From Aeromonas bestiarum (lineage in GTDB: Bacteria > Pseudomonadota > Gammaproteobacteria > Enterobacterales > Aeromonadaceae), in NCBI RefSeq assembly GCF_000819745.1, contig NZ_CDDA01000007.1, positions 1-64,000 of the forward strand: a stretch of DNA of 64,000 nucleotides, given 5' to 3'. Below the pieces are notes generated by a model. It was not told the origin of the DNA. It was given only the letters and a program-made list of their open reading frames with translations, and ran no database searches. Of this stretch, positions 1 to 8,546 are shown piece by piece (position 1 is the first letter of the stretch; each line of letters begins with the position of its first letter). Position numbers and translations under genes: made by a program.

Positions 1-33
1 GTAATTGGGACATAGCCTTATTCAAAGGCAAAA

Positions 34-71
34 AAAAAGAGCAGGCCACCCCGGGGTGGCCTGCTCTTTTT
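34..71 (-). terminator. Intrinsic terminator after eda
   Basis: Perfect 38-base palindrome: a GC-rich arm flanked by runs of A on the left and T on the right. It therefore works as a rho-independent terminator in both directions. It lies 38 bases past the eda stop and would end the gntK-edd-eda transcript, and perhaps also an incoming rightward transcript from outside the window. Confidence 0.85.
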
Positions 72-108
72 CTATCAACCCAACACTCTTTCCATAAACG
101 ATGCGGGT

Positions 109-750
109 TTAGCGTTTAACCAGTTCGACCGCTTCGCGAGAGAGGCGAGTCACCTCCTCCCAGTTGCCGCTCTTGACCGCATCGGCCGGCAGCATCCAGG
201 AGCCGCCGACGGTGGCGACGCATTTCAGCGCCAGATAGTCGGCCACGTTTTTCGGGCCTATACCGCCGGTGGGGCAGAATTTGATCTGGGGAAGCGGTGC
301 TGCAATGGCAGCCAGCGCCTTGGTGCCGCCGTTCGCTTCGGCCGGGAAGAACTTCAGGTGGTCATAACCCGCTTCCAGCGCCTGCATTACCTCGGAGGCA
401 GTGGCAACGCCCGGGATCAGCGGGGCCGTGCTGTTGGCCGCATGGGCCAGCAGCGCCGGTGTCATCCCCGGGGAGATGACGAAGCGGGCACCGGCGGCCA
501 CGGCTGCGTCAAACTGCGCGCAGTTGAGCACTGTGCCTGCACCGACCATGGCATCCGGCATCGCCTTGGCGATGAGGGCGATGGCCTCGAGCGCCACCGG
601 GGTGCGCAGGGTGACCTCGAACACCGAGATGCCGCCGTCGAGCAGCGCCTTGGCCATCGGCAGGGCCTGTTCCAGATCGTTGATGACCATCACGGGTACC
701 AGCGGAGAGGCGGCAAACACCTCGGCAGGGGTCACTTTCCAGTTTTGCAT
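109..750 (-). CDS. eda: KHG/KDPG aldolase
   Basis: Cytoplasmic class I aldolase that cleaves 2-keto-3-deoxy-6-phosphogluconate to pyruvate and glyceraldehyde 3-phosphate, the last step of the Entner-Doudoroff pathway. At 213 residues it has the usual length. The general-base glutamate E45 sits in FEVTLRT, and the Schiff-base lysine K133 sits in LKFFPAE. Both numbers agree with E. coli Eda. The gene follows edd by 9 bases in the same direction, so it is the last gene of gntK-edd-eda. Regulation is likely by GntR through the operators at 3120-3149, unless an internal promoter exists that I cannot see. Confidence 0.97.
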   Translation of the reverse strand: MQNWKVTPAEVFAASPLVPVMVINDLEQALPMAKALLDGGISVFEVTLRTPVALEAIALIAKAMPDAMVGAGTVLNCAQFDAAVAAGARFVISPGMTPALLAHAANSTAPLIPGVATASEVMQALEAGYDHLKFFPAEANGGTKALAAIAAPLPQIKFCPTGGIGPKNVADYLALKCVATVGGSWMLPADAVKSGNWEEVTRLSREAVELVKR

Positions 751-759
751 AACGCTTCC

Positions 760-2556
760 TTAATCAAAGATGGTGGCGCCGCACTCGGCGCTCGATACCG
801 CGCGACGCATCACGCTGAACAGTTCACGGCCCCACCCCTCTTGTTCCAGAGTGAGGTCAATCTCGGCCTGGGTACGGCCACTCAAATCGGTCAGGCAATC
901 GAGGCGACCGTTTACCGCGTCCACCCGCAGCAGATCGCCATCCTTCAACAGGCCGATGGCGCCGCCGTGCAGCGCTTCCGGGGTGACATGGATGGCCGCC
1001 GGGATCTTGCCGGAGGCGCCTGAGAGACGGCCATCGGTGACCAGCGCCACCTTGTGGCCCGCCTTCTGCAGGTTGCCGAGCACAGGCATCAGCTTGTGCA
1101 ACTCAGGCATGCCGTTGGCCGCCGGGCCGTTGTGGCGCACCACGATAACGGCATCCTGATTGAGGCTGCCAGCCTTGTAGGCCGTCTCCACTGCGTGCTG
1201 GGAGGAGAAGACCCGCGCCGGCGCCTCGATGACCCTATATTCGGGGGCCACGGCGGAGACCTTGACCACGGCACGGCCCAGATTGCCCGCCAGCAGCTTG
1301 GTGCCGCCGGTAGCCTGGAACACGGAACCGGTCGGCGACAATACGCTCGGATCCGTGCTTTCACCCACCGGCTGCCACACCAGCTCGCCATCCACCAGCG
1401 CCGGACGGCTGAGGTAATCCTGCATCTCGCCAAACACAGGGGTGGCATCCAGGTGGATCAGCCCCTCTTGCGCCAGACGGCGCATCAGGCCGGGCACGCC
1501 GCCCGCCTGTTCGAAGGCATTCACATCGGCCGGGCCGTTTGGGTACATGCGCACCAGCAGCGGCACCACATCGGAGAGATCGCTGATGTCGTCCCAGGTC
1601 AGGTGCAGGCCGGCGGCCCGTGCCAGCGCCACCATGTGGATGCTGTGGTTGGTGCTGCCGCCGGAGGCGAGCAGGGCCACCAGACCGTTGACCAGGGAGC
1701 GCTCGTCCAGCACCTCGCTCAAGGGGCGGTAGGCAGGGGAGCCAGGGATCATGGCGCTGATGCGACGGGCGGCTTCTTCGGTGAGCGCGTGGCGCAATTC
1801 GCTGTGAGGATGGACGAAGGCGGAGCCCGGCAGCATCAGGCCCATGGCCTCAAACACCAGCTGGTTGGTGTTGGCTGTGCCGTAGAAGGTACAGGTACCC
1901 GGCGCATGATAGGCGCCGCACTCCATCTCCAGCAGGGCATCGCGGCCCAGTTCACCGGCGGCGTACTGCTGGCGCACCTTTACCTTGTCATCATTGCTGA
2001 TGCCGCTGGCCATCGGGCCGGCCGGCACGAAGGCGGTGGGCAGGTGCGCGTGGGAGAGCGCCCCCATGATCTGGCCCGGGGCTATCTTGTCGCAGATGCC
2101 GAGCAGCAGGGTGGCGTCGAAGGTGTTGTGAGAGAGGGAGAGCGCGGTCGCCTGGGCGATGAGATCGCGGGAAAACAGGGACATGTCCATCCCCGGCTGA
2201 CCCTGAGTCACGCCGTCGCACATGGCCGGTACGCCACCCGCCACCTGGGCGCTGTGACCCAGTTCGGCCAGCGCGGCCTTGATGATGTCCGGGTAGCCCT
2301 GATAGGGCTGATGGGCGCTCAGCATGTCGTTGTAGGCGGTGACTATGCCGACGTTGGCGCGGGTCATGTCGAGGATACGACCCTTCTCGTCACTGCTGCA
2401 GGCGGCCACGGCGTGGGCCAGGTTGCCGCAAGCCAGGGCGGCGCGGGTCTTGCCCTGCTCGGCCTGGCGCTGAATACGGGCCAGGAACGCCTGGCGACGG
2501 GCGGCACTGCGCTCGCGAATGCGGGCTGTGACGCTGGAAATAACCTGATGGATCAT
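760..2556 (-). CDS. edd: Phosphogluconate dehydratase
   Basis: Dehydrates 6-phosphogluconate to 2-keto-3-deoxy-6-phosphogluconate, the first committed Entner-Doudoroff step. It belongs to the IlvD/Edd family of iron-sulfur dehydratases. At 598 residues it is close to E. coli Edd (603). The candidate cluster cysteines are C113 (AMCDG), C155 (GICDK) and C222 (GTCTFYG). The start codon overlaps the gntK stop in an ATGA arrangement (2553-2556), which points to translational coupling within gntK-edd-eda. Confidence 0.97.
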   Translation of the reverse strand: MIHQVISSVTARIRERSAARRQAFLARIQRQAEQGKTRAALACGNLAHAVAACSSDEKGRILDMTRANVGIVTAYNDMLSAHQPYQGYPDIIKAALAELGHSAQVAGGVPAMCDGVTQGQPGMDMSLFSRDLIAQATALSLSHNTFDATLLLGICDKIAPGQIMGALSHAHLPTAFVPAGPMASGISNDDKVKVRQQYAAGELGRDALLEMECGAYHAPGTCTFYGTANTNQLVFEAMGLMLPGSAFVHPHSELRHALTEEAARRISAMIPGSPAYRPLSEVLDERSLVNGLVALLASGGSTNHSIHMVALARAAGLHLTWDDISDLSDVVPLLVRMYPNGPADVNAFEQAGGVPGLMRRLAQEGLIHLDATPVFGEMQDYLSRPALVDGELVWQPVGESTDPSVLSPTGSVFQATGGTKLLAGNLGRAVVKVSAVAPEYRVIEAPARVFSSQHAVETAYKAGSLNQDAVIVVRHNGPAANGMPELHKLMPVLGNLQKAGHKVALVTDGRLSGASGKIPAAIHVTPEALHGGAIGLLKDGDLLRVDAVNGRLDCLTDLSGRTQAEIDLTLEQEGWGRELFSVMRRAVSSAECGATIFD

Positions 2557-3062
2557 TGGGCTTGCTCCAATGCTGTGACGGCCCGATCAACCACCTGCTC
2601 GAAGGTGCCGTCTATATCGATGTGAAATACACCGGCCTCGCCATCCGGGCGCTCCAGGGTATCGAACTGACTTTGTACCATGGTTTCCCGCATGAAATGG
2701 CCCTTGCGTGCCCGCATACGTTCGAGGATAAGCGCCTGATCACCATCCAGAAACAGGAAATGCACTGAGTCATTGCCCTCGCGGATCTGGTCGCGGTACT
2801 GCTTCTTGAGGGCCGAGCAGACGATGACGCCCACCTCGTTCTTCTGTTCCAGGCTGTAGGCAGCGTCGCGGATCCGCTCCAGCCAGGGGGCGCGATCCTC
2901 GTCGTTGAGCGGATTGCCACCGGCCATCTTCTGGATATTGGCCCTGGGGTGCAGATCATCGCCATCGATGAACTTGGCCCCCAGCGCCTGGGCCACCTTG
3001 AGGCCGACGCTGGACTTGCCGCTACCACACACACCCATCACGATAATGCTCTTGCCCGCCAT
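2553..3062 (-). CDS. gntK: Gluconokinase
   Basis: Phosphorylates gluconate with ATP to 6-phosphogluconate, which feeds edd directly. The 169-residue protein has the P-loop GVCGSGKS at residues 10-17 and the DDLHP and RDQIR-type segments of the GntK family. It is the first gene of the leftward gntK-edd-eda operon and diverges from the gluconate permease at 3308. The GntR operators lie about 60 bases upstream of its start. In E. coli edd-eda is separate from gntK; here kinase and Entner-Doudoroff enzymes are fused into one operon. Confidence 0.96.
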   Translation of the reverse strand: MAGKSIIVMGVCGSGKSSVGLKVAQALGAKFIDGDDLHPRANIQKMAGGNPLNDEDRAPWLERIRDAAYSLEQKNEVGVIVCSALKKQYRDQIREGNDSVHFLFLDGDQALILERMRARKGHFMRETMVQSQFDTLERPDGEAGVFHIDIDGTFEQVVDRAVTALEQAQ

Positions 3063-3119
3063 TGTTTGACCTCTATCCCATTTTTCAAAAATCGTGCTGC
3101 CGATGGGTTCTAACTTAGC

Positions 3120-3149
3120 ACGTTACCGGTAACATGTTACCGGTAACAA
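3120..3149. promoter_or_regulatory. Two overlapping GntR operators
   Basis: Two copies of the GntR palindrome (ATGTTACCGGTAACAT type) lie at 3120-3135 and 3134-3149. They share two bases and their centres are 14 bp apart. Each copy differs from the perfect palindrome at one outer base. They sit between gntK (leftward) and gntU (rightward), so one repressor-bound region could control both transcripts, with gluconate as inducer. The gntR gene itself is not in the window. Confidence 0.9.
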
Positions 3150-3307
3150 CAAGAAATGTGAAGTCTGCCACAGACTGAGCGAACTCACAGCCACCTGGGC
3201 AAGCGAGCTTGAGCCCTGGCCATAAATCTAAATAAATCATAAAGATATGGCCTGCCAATGGATCGGCAGGGTGTCGATACTGAATCTGGAACAAGGAACG
3301 CACAACA

Positions 3308-4648
3308 ATGTCTGACCTCTCCCTGATCATGACGGCCGCCGGCTCCATAGTGCTGCTGCTCTTTCTGGTGATGAAGGCCCGCCTGCACGCGGTCGTCTCC
3401 CTCATCCTGGTCTCCATGGTGGCCGGCCTAGCTGCCGGCATGAACCCGGCCGAGATCGCCAACACCATCCAGAAAGGGATGGGCGGCACCCTGGGCTTCG
3501 TCGCCGTGGTGGTGGCGCTGGGCGCCATGTTCGGCAAGGTGATGGAGGTCACCGGCGCCCTCGACCGGGTGGCCCATACCCTGCTCGGTACCTTCGGCGT
3601 CAAGCGCGCCAACTGGGCCATGTCACTGACCGGCTTCATCTGCGCTCTGCCGCTCTTCTTCGACGTGGCCGTGGTGCTGCTGATCGGGGTGGCCTTTGCC
3701 ATCGTCCGTCGCGGCGGCGGCAGCGTGGTGAAGATAGGCATAGCACTGCTGGCGGGCATAGCCACCTGCCAGGCGTTCCTTATTCCGGCGCCGGGCCCCA
3801 TTCTGGTGGCGTCCCAGCTGGGGGCCGATTTTGGCTACATGATACTGTTCGGCCTGATCGCCGCCGTGCCGGCCCTGATCCTGGCGGGCCCGCTGTTCGG
3901 GGAGCTGATCAGCAAGGTGGTGGATGTGCCGCTGCCCGCCGATGCCCAGAGCAGCGCCCACGACGACTGCAAGACCCTGCCCTCCTTCGGACTGGCCATG
4001 GGCCTGATCGGTCTGCCGCTGCTGATGATAGGTCTCAAGACCATAGTCGGCCGCTTCGTCGAGGCGGGATCCACACTGCACAACTGGCTGGAGTTCGTCG
4101 GTCACCCCTTCACCGCCATCATGGTCGCCTGTCTGGCCGCCTTCTACCTGCTGGGGGTGCGTCGCGGCATGTCCCGTGACGAGGTGATGAACGTCTGCAA
4201 CAGCGCCATCCAGCCAGCCGGCGTCATCATACTGGTGACCGGCGCCGGTGGCGTGTTCAAGCAGATCCTGGTGGATTCCGGGGTGGGTGCCGCCCTTGGC
4301 AACATGCTGGCGGATTCCGGCCTGCCCATAGTCGCGCTGGCCTTCATACTGGCGGCCGCGGTACGGGTGATTCAGGGGTCCGCCACCGTCGCCATGCTGA
4401 CCGCATGCGGTCTGCTGCTGCCCATGCTGGAACCGCTCGGCCTGAACGGTGCCCAGCTGGCCGCCGTGACCATCGCCATCGGGGGCGGGGCCATAGTGCT
4501 CTCCCACGTCAACGACTCCGGCTTCTGGCTGGCCAACCGCTATCTAGGCCTCTCCGAGAAGCAGACCCTGCAGACCTGGACAGTGATGGAGACCATCATA
4601 GGCACCACGGGCGGCGTCATGGCGATGATCATCTACAGCTTCCTTTGA
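3308..4648 (+). CDS. gntU: GntP-family gluconate permease (GntU type)
   Basis: Inner-membrane gluconate:H+ symporter. The 446-residue length is the same as E. coli GntU, and long stretches match it, for example KGMGGTLGF, VVVALGAMFGK, GAGGVFKQ and VDSGVG. The hydrophobic profile predicts 12 or more membrane segments. The gene diverges from gntK-edd-eda across the GntR operators, so uptake and catabolism would be co-induced. The AAGGA ribosome site is about 10 bases before the ATG. The exact subtype (GntU low affinity or GntT high affinity) rests on recalled similarity only. Confidence 0.93.
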   Translation: MSDLSLIMTAAGSIVLLLFLVMKARLHAVVSLILVSMVAGLAAGMNPAEIANTIQKGMGGTLGFVAVVVALGAMFGKVMEVTGALDRVAHTLLGTFGVKRANWAMSLTGFICALPLFFDVAVVLLIGVAFAIVRRGGGSVVKIGIALLAGIATCQAFLIPAPGPILVASQLGADFGYMILFGLIAAVPALILAGPLFGELISKVVDVPLPADAQSSAHDDCKTLPSFGLAMGLIGLPLLMIGLKTIVGRFVEAGSTLHNWLEFVGHPFTAIMVACLAAFYLLGVRRGMSRDEVMNVCNSAIQPAGVIILVTGAGGVFKQILVDSGVGAALGNMLADSGLPIVALAFILAAAVRVIQGSATVAMLTACGLLLPMLEPLGLNGAQLAAVTIAIGGGAIVLSHVNDSGFWLANRYLGLSEKQTLQTWTVMETIIGTTGGVMAMIIYSFL

Positions 4649-4662
4649 ACATAACCGCTGTC

Positions 4663-4690
4663 AAAAAGGCCTCCGATGTGAGGCCTTTTT
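4663..4690 (+). terminator. Terminator after gntU
   Basis: AAAAAGGCCT stem, 8-base loop, then AGGCCTTTTT. It starts 15 bases past the gntU stop and is A/T-flanked on both sides. Confidence 0.85.
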
Positions 4691-4794
4691 CATCTTTATG
4701 ACGATTCTTTCTTTGGCTAACAGGTCGAGGTTGCTAGAATCGCCTATCCATCGCTCCGAGTGGAACGCTTAACGCAGTGATTTCAGGTTTCTCT

Positions 4795-6144
4795 ATGCAT
4801 TCATCGGCACACTATCGACAGCTGTTGGCTCGTCTGCCCCAGATCGCCGTCGCCGCAGATCAGTTTCAGGTGCTCAACAGCCCCCGGGACTTCAAGAGCC
4901 GGATCCTTTCGCTCATCGCCAGCGCGACTCACCGCATCTATCTGGTGGCCCTCTACCTGCAGGATGACGAAGCGGGACGGGAGATACTGTCCGCCCTCTA
5001 CGCCGCCAAGCAGCGCAACCCGGCCCTGGACATCAAGCTCTTCGTCGACTTCCACCGTGCCCAGCGCGGTCTGATCGGCAAGGGCAAGCAGGGGGGCAAC
5101 CACCTGATGTATCAGGAAATGGCCGCCCGCCACGAACACCAGATCGCCATCTACGGCGTGCCGGTGAAGGGGCGCGAACTGCTCGGCGTGCTGCACCTCA
5201 AGGGCTTCATCTTCGATGACACCCTGCTCTACTCGGGTGCCAGCCTCAACGACATCTATCTGCATCAGCAGGATCGCTACCGTTTCGACCGTTATCACCA
5301 GATCACCAGCCCCGAGCTGACCCGCTGCATGGTCCACTATGTGGACGATCTCTTCCTCAAGAGCGAAGCTGTGCAGCGGCTGGATCGCAGCGACATCCCC
5401 ACTGCCAAGCAGCTGAAGGGGCCGATCCGCCGCTTCAAGCACAGCCTGCGCCTGGGCCAGTACCGCTTCGAGAGCATGCCGGTCAACAGCCAGGAGATCG
5501 CTATCACTCCGATGACGGGGCTGGGCAAGCGGGGTAATCAGCTCAACAAGATGATCCGTACCCTGGTGCGCGCCACCGAGCGGGAGATCTTCATCTGTAC
5601 CCCCTATTTCAACCCGCCCAAGGAGTTGAACAAGGACATCGAGGCCCTGCTCAAGCGCGGCTGCAAGGTGACCATAGTGGTGGGTGACAAGACGGCCAAC
5701 GACTTCTTCATCCCGCCGGAGGAGAAATTCTCCACCATAGGCGGCCTGCCCTATCTGTACGAGACCAATCTGCGCAAGTTTGCCGAGCGCAACCAGCATC
5801 ACATAGATGCCGGCCGTCTGAACCTGATGCTGTGGTGCTGCGAGCGCAACTCCTACCACCTCAAGGGGATCTTCGTGGATGACGAGTGGGCGCTGCTCAC
5901 CGGCAACAACCTGAACCCCCGCGCCTGGGCGCTGGATCTGGAGAACGGTCTGCTGGTGTACGATCGTCGCCATCACCTGCGTGCCCAGTTCAACGGGGAG
6001 CGGGAGAACATACTCGCCAACACCAAGCGGATCAGCCACTTCGATCAGATTGAGCAGATCAAGGACTACCCGGAACAGGTGCGCAAGCTGCTGGCCCGGA
6101 TCCACAGGGTCAGGGCTCATATCCTGCTCAAACGCATCATCTGA
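4795..6144 (+). CDS. pssA: CDP-diacylglycerol-serine O-phosphatidyltransferase
   Basis: Makes phosphatidylserine from CDP-diacylglycerol and L-serine, the first step to phosphatidylethanolamine, at the cytoplasmic membrane face. It is a phospholipase-D superfamily enzyme with two HKD motifs: HLKGFIFDD (H134, K136, D141) and HLKGIFVDD (H355, K357, D362). At 449 residues it compares with 451 in E. coli. I prefer the ATG at 4795, which has AGG seven bases upstream and aligns with the E. coli N terminus. An in-frame GTG at 4777 would add six residues. Confidence 0.95.
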   Translation: MHSSAHYRQLLARLPQIAVAADQFQVLNSPRDFKSRILSLIASATHRIYLVALYLQDDEAGREILSALYAAKQRNPALDIKLFVDFHRAQRGLIGKGKQGGNHLMYQEMAARHEHQIAIYGVPVKGRELLGVLHLKGFIFDDTLLYSGASLNDIYLHQQDRYRFDRYHQITSPELTRCMVHYVDDLFLKSEAVQRLDRSDIPTAKQLKGPIRRFKHSLRLGQYRFESMPVNSQEIAITPMTGLGKRGNQLNKMIRTLVRATEREIFICTPYFNPPKELNKDIEALLKRGCKVTIVVGDKTANDFFIPPEEKFSTIGGLPYLYETNLRKFAERNQHHIDAGRLNLMLWCCERNSYHLKGIFVDDEWALLTGNNLNPRAWALDLENGLLVYDRRHHLRAQFNGERENILANTKRISHFDQIEQIKDYPEQVRKLLARIHRVRAHILLKRII

Positions 6145-6176
6145 CGCCGGGCGCATCGCGCCCACAGGCAGCTGCA

Positions 6177-6209
6177 ACAAAGGCCTCCCGTTTTTCGGCA
6201 GGCCTTTGT
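6177..6209 (+). terminator. Weak terminator-like hairpin after pssA
   Basis: Ten-base perfect arms ACAAAGGCCT and AGGCCTTTGT around a 13-base loop. No U-run follows the stem, so termination may be weak or Rho-assisted. Confidence 0.5.
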
Positions 6210-6334
6210 CACATGTGGCCACCGCCTTTTTTCAGCCGCCCGGCCGGCCCGGCTCACTGCAACGCGGCTTGCATCGAGCCATCAACAACCCCTATCATCT
6301 GGACATATTTACAGTGTTTTCGGGCATCTAATTG

Positions 6335-8404
6335 ATGAAATTGGATAAAATCTCCCTCGACAGCCTCAAGGGCGTCGGCAGCAAGATGCAGGAGAAACTC
6401 GAGCGGCTGGGGCTGGCGACGGTACAGGATCTGCTGTTCCACCTCCCCCTGCGCTACGAGGACCGTACCCAGGTGTGGCCCATCGGCGATCTGCCGCCCG
6501 GGCTGCACGGCGCCGTCGAGGGCGAAATCCAGGACACTCAGCTGGTGATGGGCCGCCGCCGCATGCTGGTCTGTCGCATCAGCGACGGCACGGGCACCCT
6601 GACCCTGCGCTTCTTCAACTTCACTGCCGCCCAGAAGAACAGCCTGGGCCAGGGCCGCCTGATCCGCTGCTTCGGCGAGGTGCGCCCCGGCAAATACGGG
6701 CTGGAGATGGCCCACCCCGAGTACAAGCTGCTCGGCGAAGAACAGGCCGGCCAGACCGAAGAGGCGCTCACCCCCGTCTACCCCACCACGGAAGGGCTGC
6801 GCCAGCTCACCCTGCGCAACCTCACCGATCAGGCGCTGGCCCAGCTCGACCTGTACGGAGTGGAAGAGGTGCTGCCCGCCGGCCTCTATCCCCAGCAGAT
6901 CGAACTGGCCGCCGCCCTGCGCCTGCTTCATCGCCCGCCCCCCTCGGTGGCGCTGGCGCTGCTGGAGAGCGGCCAGCACCCGGCCCAGCAGCGACTGGTG
7001 CTGGAGGAACTGCTGGCCCACAACCTCTCGGTACTGAAAGTCCGTGCCCAGGCGCAAACCCAGCTGGCCCGCGTCCTCAAGCCGGCGCCCGCGCTGGTCG
7101 AGCAACTGCTCGGCGCCCTGCCATTCACTCCCACCGGCGCCCAGAACCGGGTGGTCGCGGAGATCGGCCAGGATCTGCAACGCAGCTACCCCATGATGCG
7201 GCTGGTACAGGGCGACGTGGGCTCAGGCAAGACGCTGGTCGCGGCGCTGGCCGCACTGCAAGCCATCGGCAACGGCTGCCAGGTGGGGCTGATGGCCCCG
7301 ACCGAGCTGCTGGCCGAGCAACACGCCATCAACTTCGGCCACTGGCTGGCACCGCTCGGCATCGGAGTCGGCTGGCTGGCGGGCAAGCAGAAGGGCAAGG
7401 CGCGGGAGGCTCAGCTCGCCGCCATCGCCGACGGCAGCGTCAAGATGGTGGTGGGCACCCACGCCATCTTCCAGGATCAGGTGGTATTCCAGCGCCTGGC
7501 CCTGGTGATCATCGATGAACAGCACAGATTCGGGGTGCACCAGCGCCTCGCCCTGCGCGAAAAAGGGGAGAGGGAGGGTGTTCATCCCCATCAGCTCATC
7601 ATGACGGCCACCCCCATTCCCCGCACCCTGGCGATGACCGCCTATGCCGATCTCGACACCTCCATCATCGACGAGCTGCCGCCGGGCCGCACCCCCATCA
7701 CCACGGTGGCGCTGCCGGACAGCCGTCGCCAGGATGTGATCGAGCGGGTCAAGCTGGCCTGTGAAGAGGGCAAGCAAGCCTACTGGGTCTGCACCCTGAT
7801 CGAGGAGTCCGAGGTGCTGGAGTGCCAGGCCGCCGAGGATACCGCCGCCGAGCTGCAAAACCAGCTGCCCGGCCTGCATATCGGGCTGGTGCACGGCCGG
7901 ATGCGCCCCATCGAGAAGCAGCGGGTGATGGAGGAGTTCAAGGCGGGCATATTGCAGCTGCTGGTCGCCACCACAGTCATCGAGGTCGGGGTGGATGTGC
8001 CCAACGCCAGCCTGATGATCATCGAAAACCCGGAGCGGCTCGGGCTTGCCCAGCTGCACCAGTTGCGCGGCCGGGTTGGTCGCGGCTCTGTGGCCTCCCA
8101 CTGCGTGCTGCTTTATCATGCTCCCCTGTCGAAGACGGCCCAGAGCCGGCTCGGAGTGTTGCGGGAGACCAACGACGGTTTCCTGATCGCCCAGCGCGAT
8201 CTCGAGCTGCGCGGCCCGGGGGAACTGCTCGGTACCCGTCAGACCGGGCTGGCCGATCTCAAGATCGCCGACCTGGTGCGCGACCAGTCGCTCATCCCGC
8301 AGGTGCAGAAGATGGCGCGCTTCTTGATGGACCGCCACCCGAGCCATGTCGATCCCTTGATACGGCGCTGGCTCGGTTTACGGGACCACTATTCCAATGC
8401 CTGA
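6335..8404 (+). CDS. recG: ATP-dependent DNA helicase RecG
   Basis: Branch-migrating helicase that remodels stalled forks and Holliday junctions. At 689 residues it is close to E. coli RecG (693). An N-terminal OB-fold wedge domain covers about residues 60-160. Helicase motif I GDVGSGKT is at 293-300, motif II DEQH at 394-397, and the motif III-like MTATPIPRTLA follows. A TTG lies one codon before the chosen ATG. The last 100 bases of the gene are present a second time, diverged, just downstream (8415-8516). Confidence 0.96.
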   Translation: MKLDKISLDSLKGVGSKMQEKLERLGLATVQDLLFHLPLRYEDRTQVWPIGDLPPGLHGAVEGEIQDTQLVMGRRRMLVCRISDGTGTLTLRFFNFTAAQKNSLGQGRLIRCFGEVRPGKYGLEMAHPEYKLLGEEQAGQTEEALTPVYPTTEGLRQLTLRNLTDQALAQLDLYGVEEVLPAGLYPQQIELAAALRLLHRPPPSVALALLESGQHPAQQRLVLEELLAHNLSVLKVRAQAQTQLARVLKPAPALVEQLLGALPFTPTGAQNRVVAEIGQDLQRSYPMMRLVQGDVGSGKTLVAALAALQAIGNGCQVGLMAPTELLAEQHAINFGHWLAPLGIGVGWLAGKQKGKAREAQLAAIADGSVKMVVGTHAIFQDQVVFQRLALVIIDEQHRFGVHQRLALREKGEREGVHPHQLIMTATPIPRTLAMTAYADLDTSIIDELPPGRTPITTVALPDSRRQDVIERVKLACEEGKQAYWVCTLIEESEVLECQAAEDTAAELQNQLPGLHIGLVHGRMRPIEKQRVMEEFKAGILQLLVATTVIEVGVDVPNASLMIIENPERLGLAQLHQLRGRVGRGSVASHCVLLYHAPLSKTAQSRLGVLRETNDGFLIAQRDLELRGPGELLGTRQTGLADLKIADLVRDQSLIPQVQKMARFLMDRHPSHVDPLIRRWLGLRDHYSNA

Positions 8405-8414
8405 CCAAGGTAAA

Positions 8415-8516
8415 TGCAGAAGATGGGCACATTGCCTGATGGACAGATACGGCTCCCACGTAGACCCCTTGATCCGCCGCTGGCTGGGTCTGCGAGATCA
8501 CTACTCCAACGCCTGA
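8415..8516 (+). pseudogene. Diverged tandem copy of the recG 3' end
   Basis: This stretch repeats the final ~100 bases of recG (8304-8404), starting at TGCAGAAGATGG and ending at the TGA. Its last 26 sense codons (8436-8513) encode a peptide identical to the RecG C terminus at 24 of 26 positions: LMDRYGSHVDPLIRRW onward, against LMDRHPSHVDPLIRRW. More than ten codons differ synonymously, and one extra base breaks the frame further upstream. It has no start codon or ribosome site of its own, so it is a relic. It looks like the end of a recG allele from a related lineage, not a fresh copy. Confidence 0.85.
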
Positions 8517-8546
8517 CAACCATCCCGAAACAGGAGGAAAGCACCC

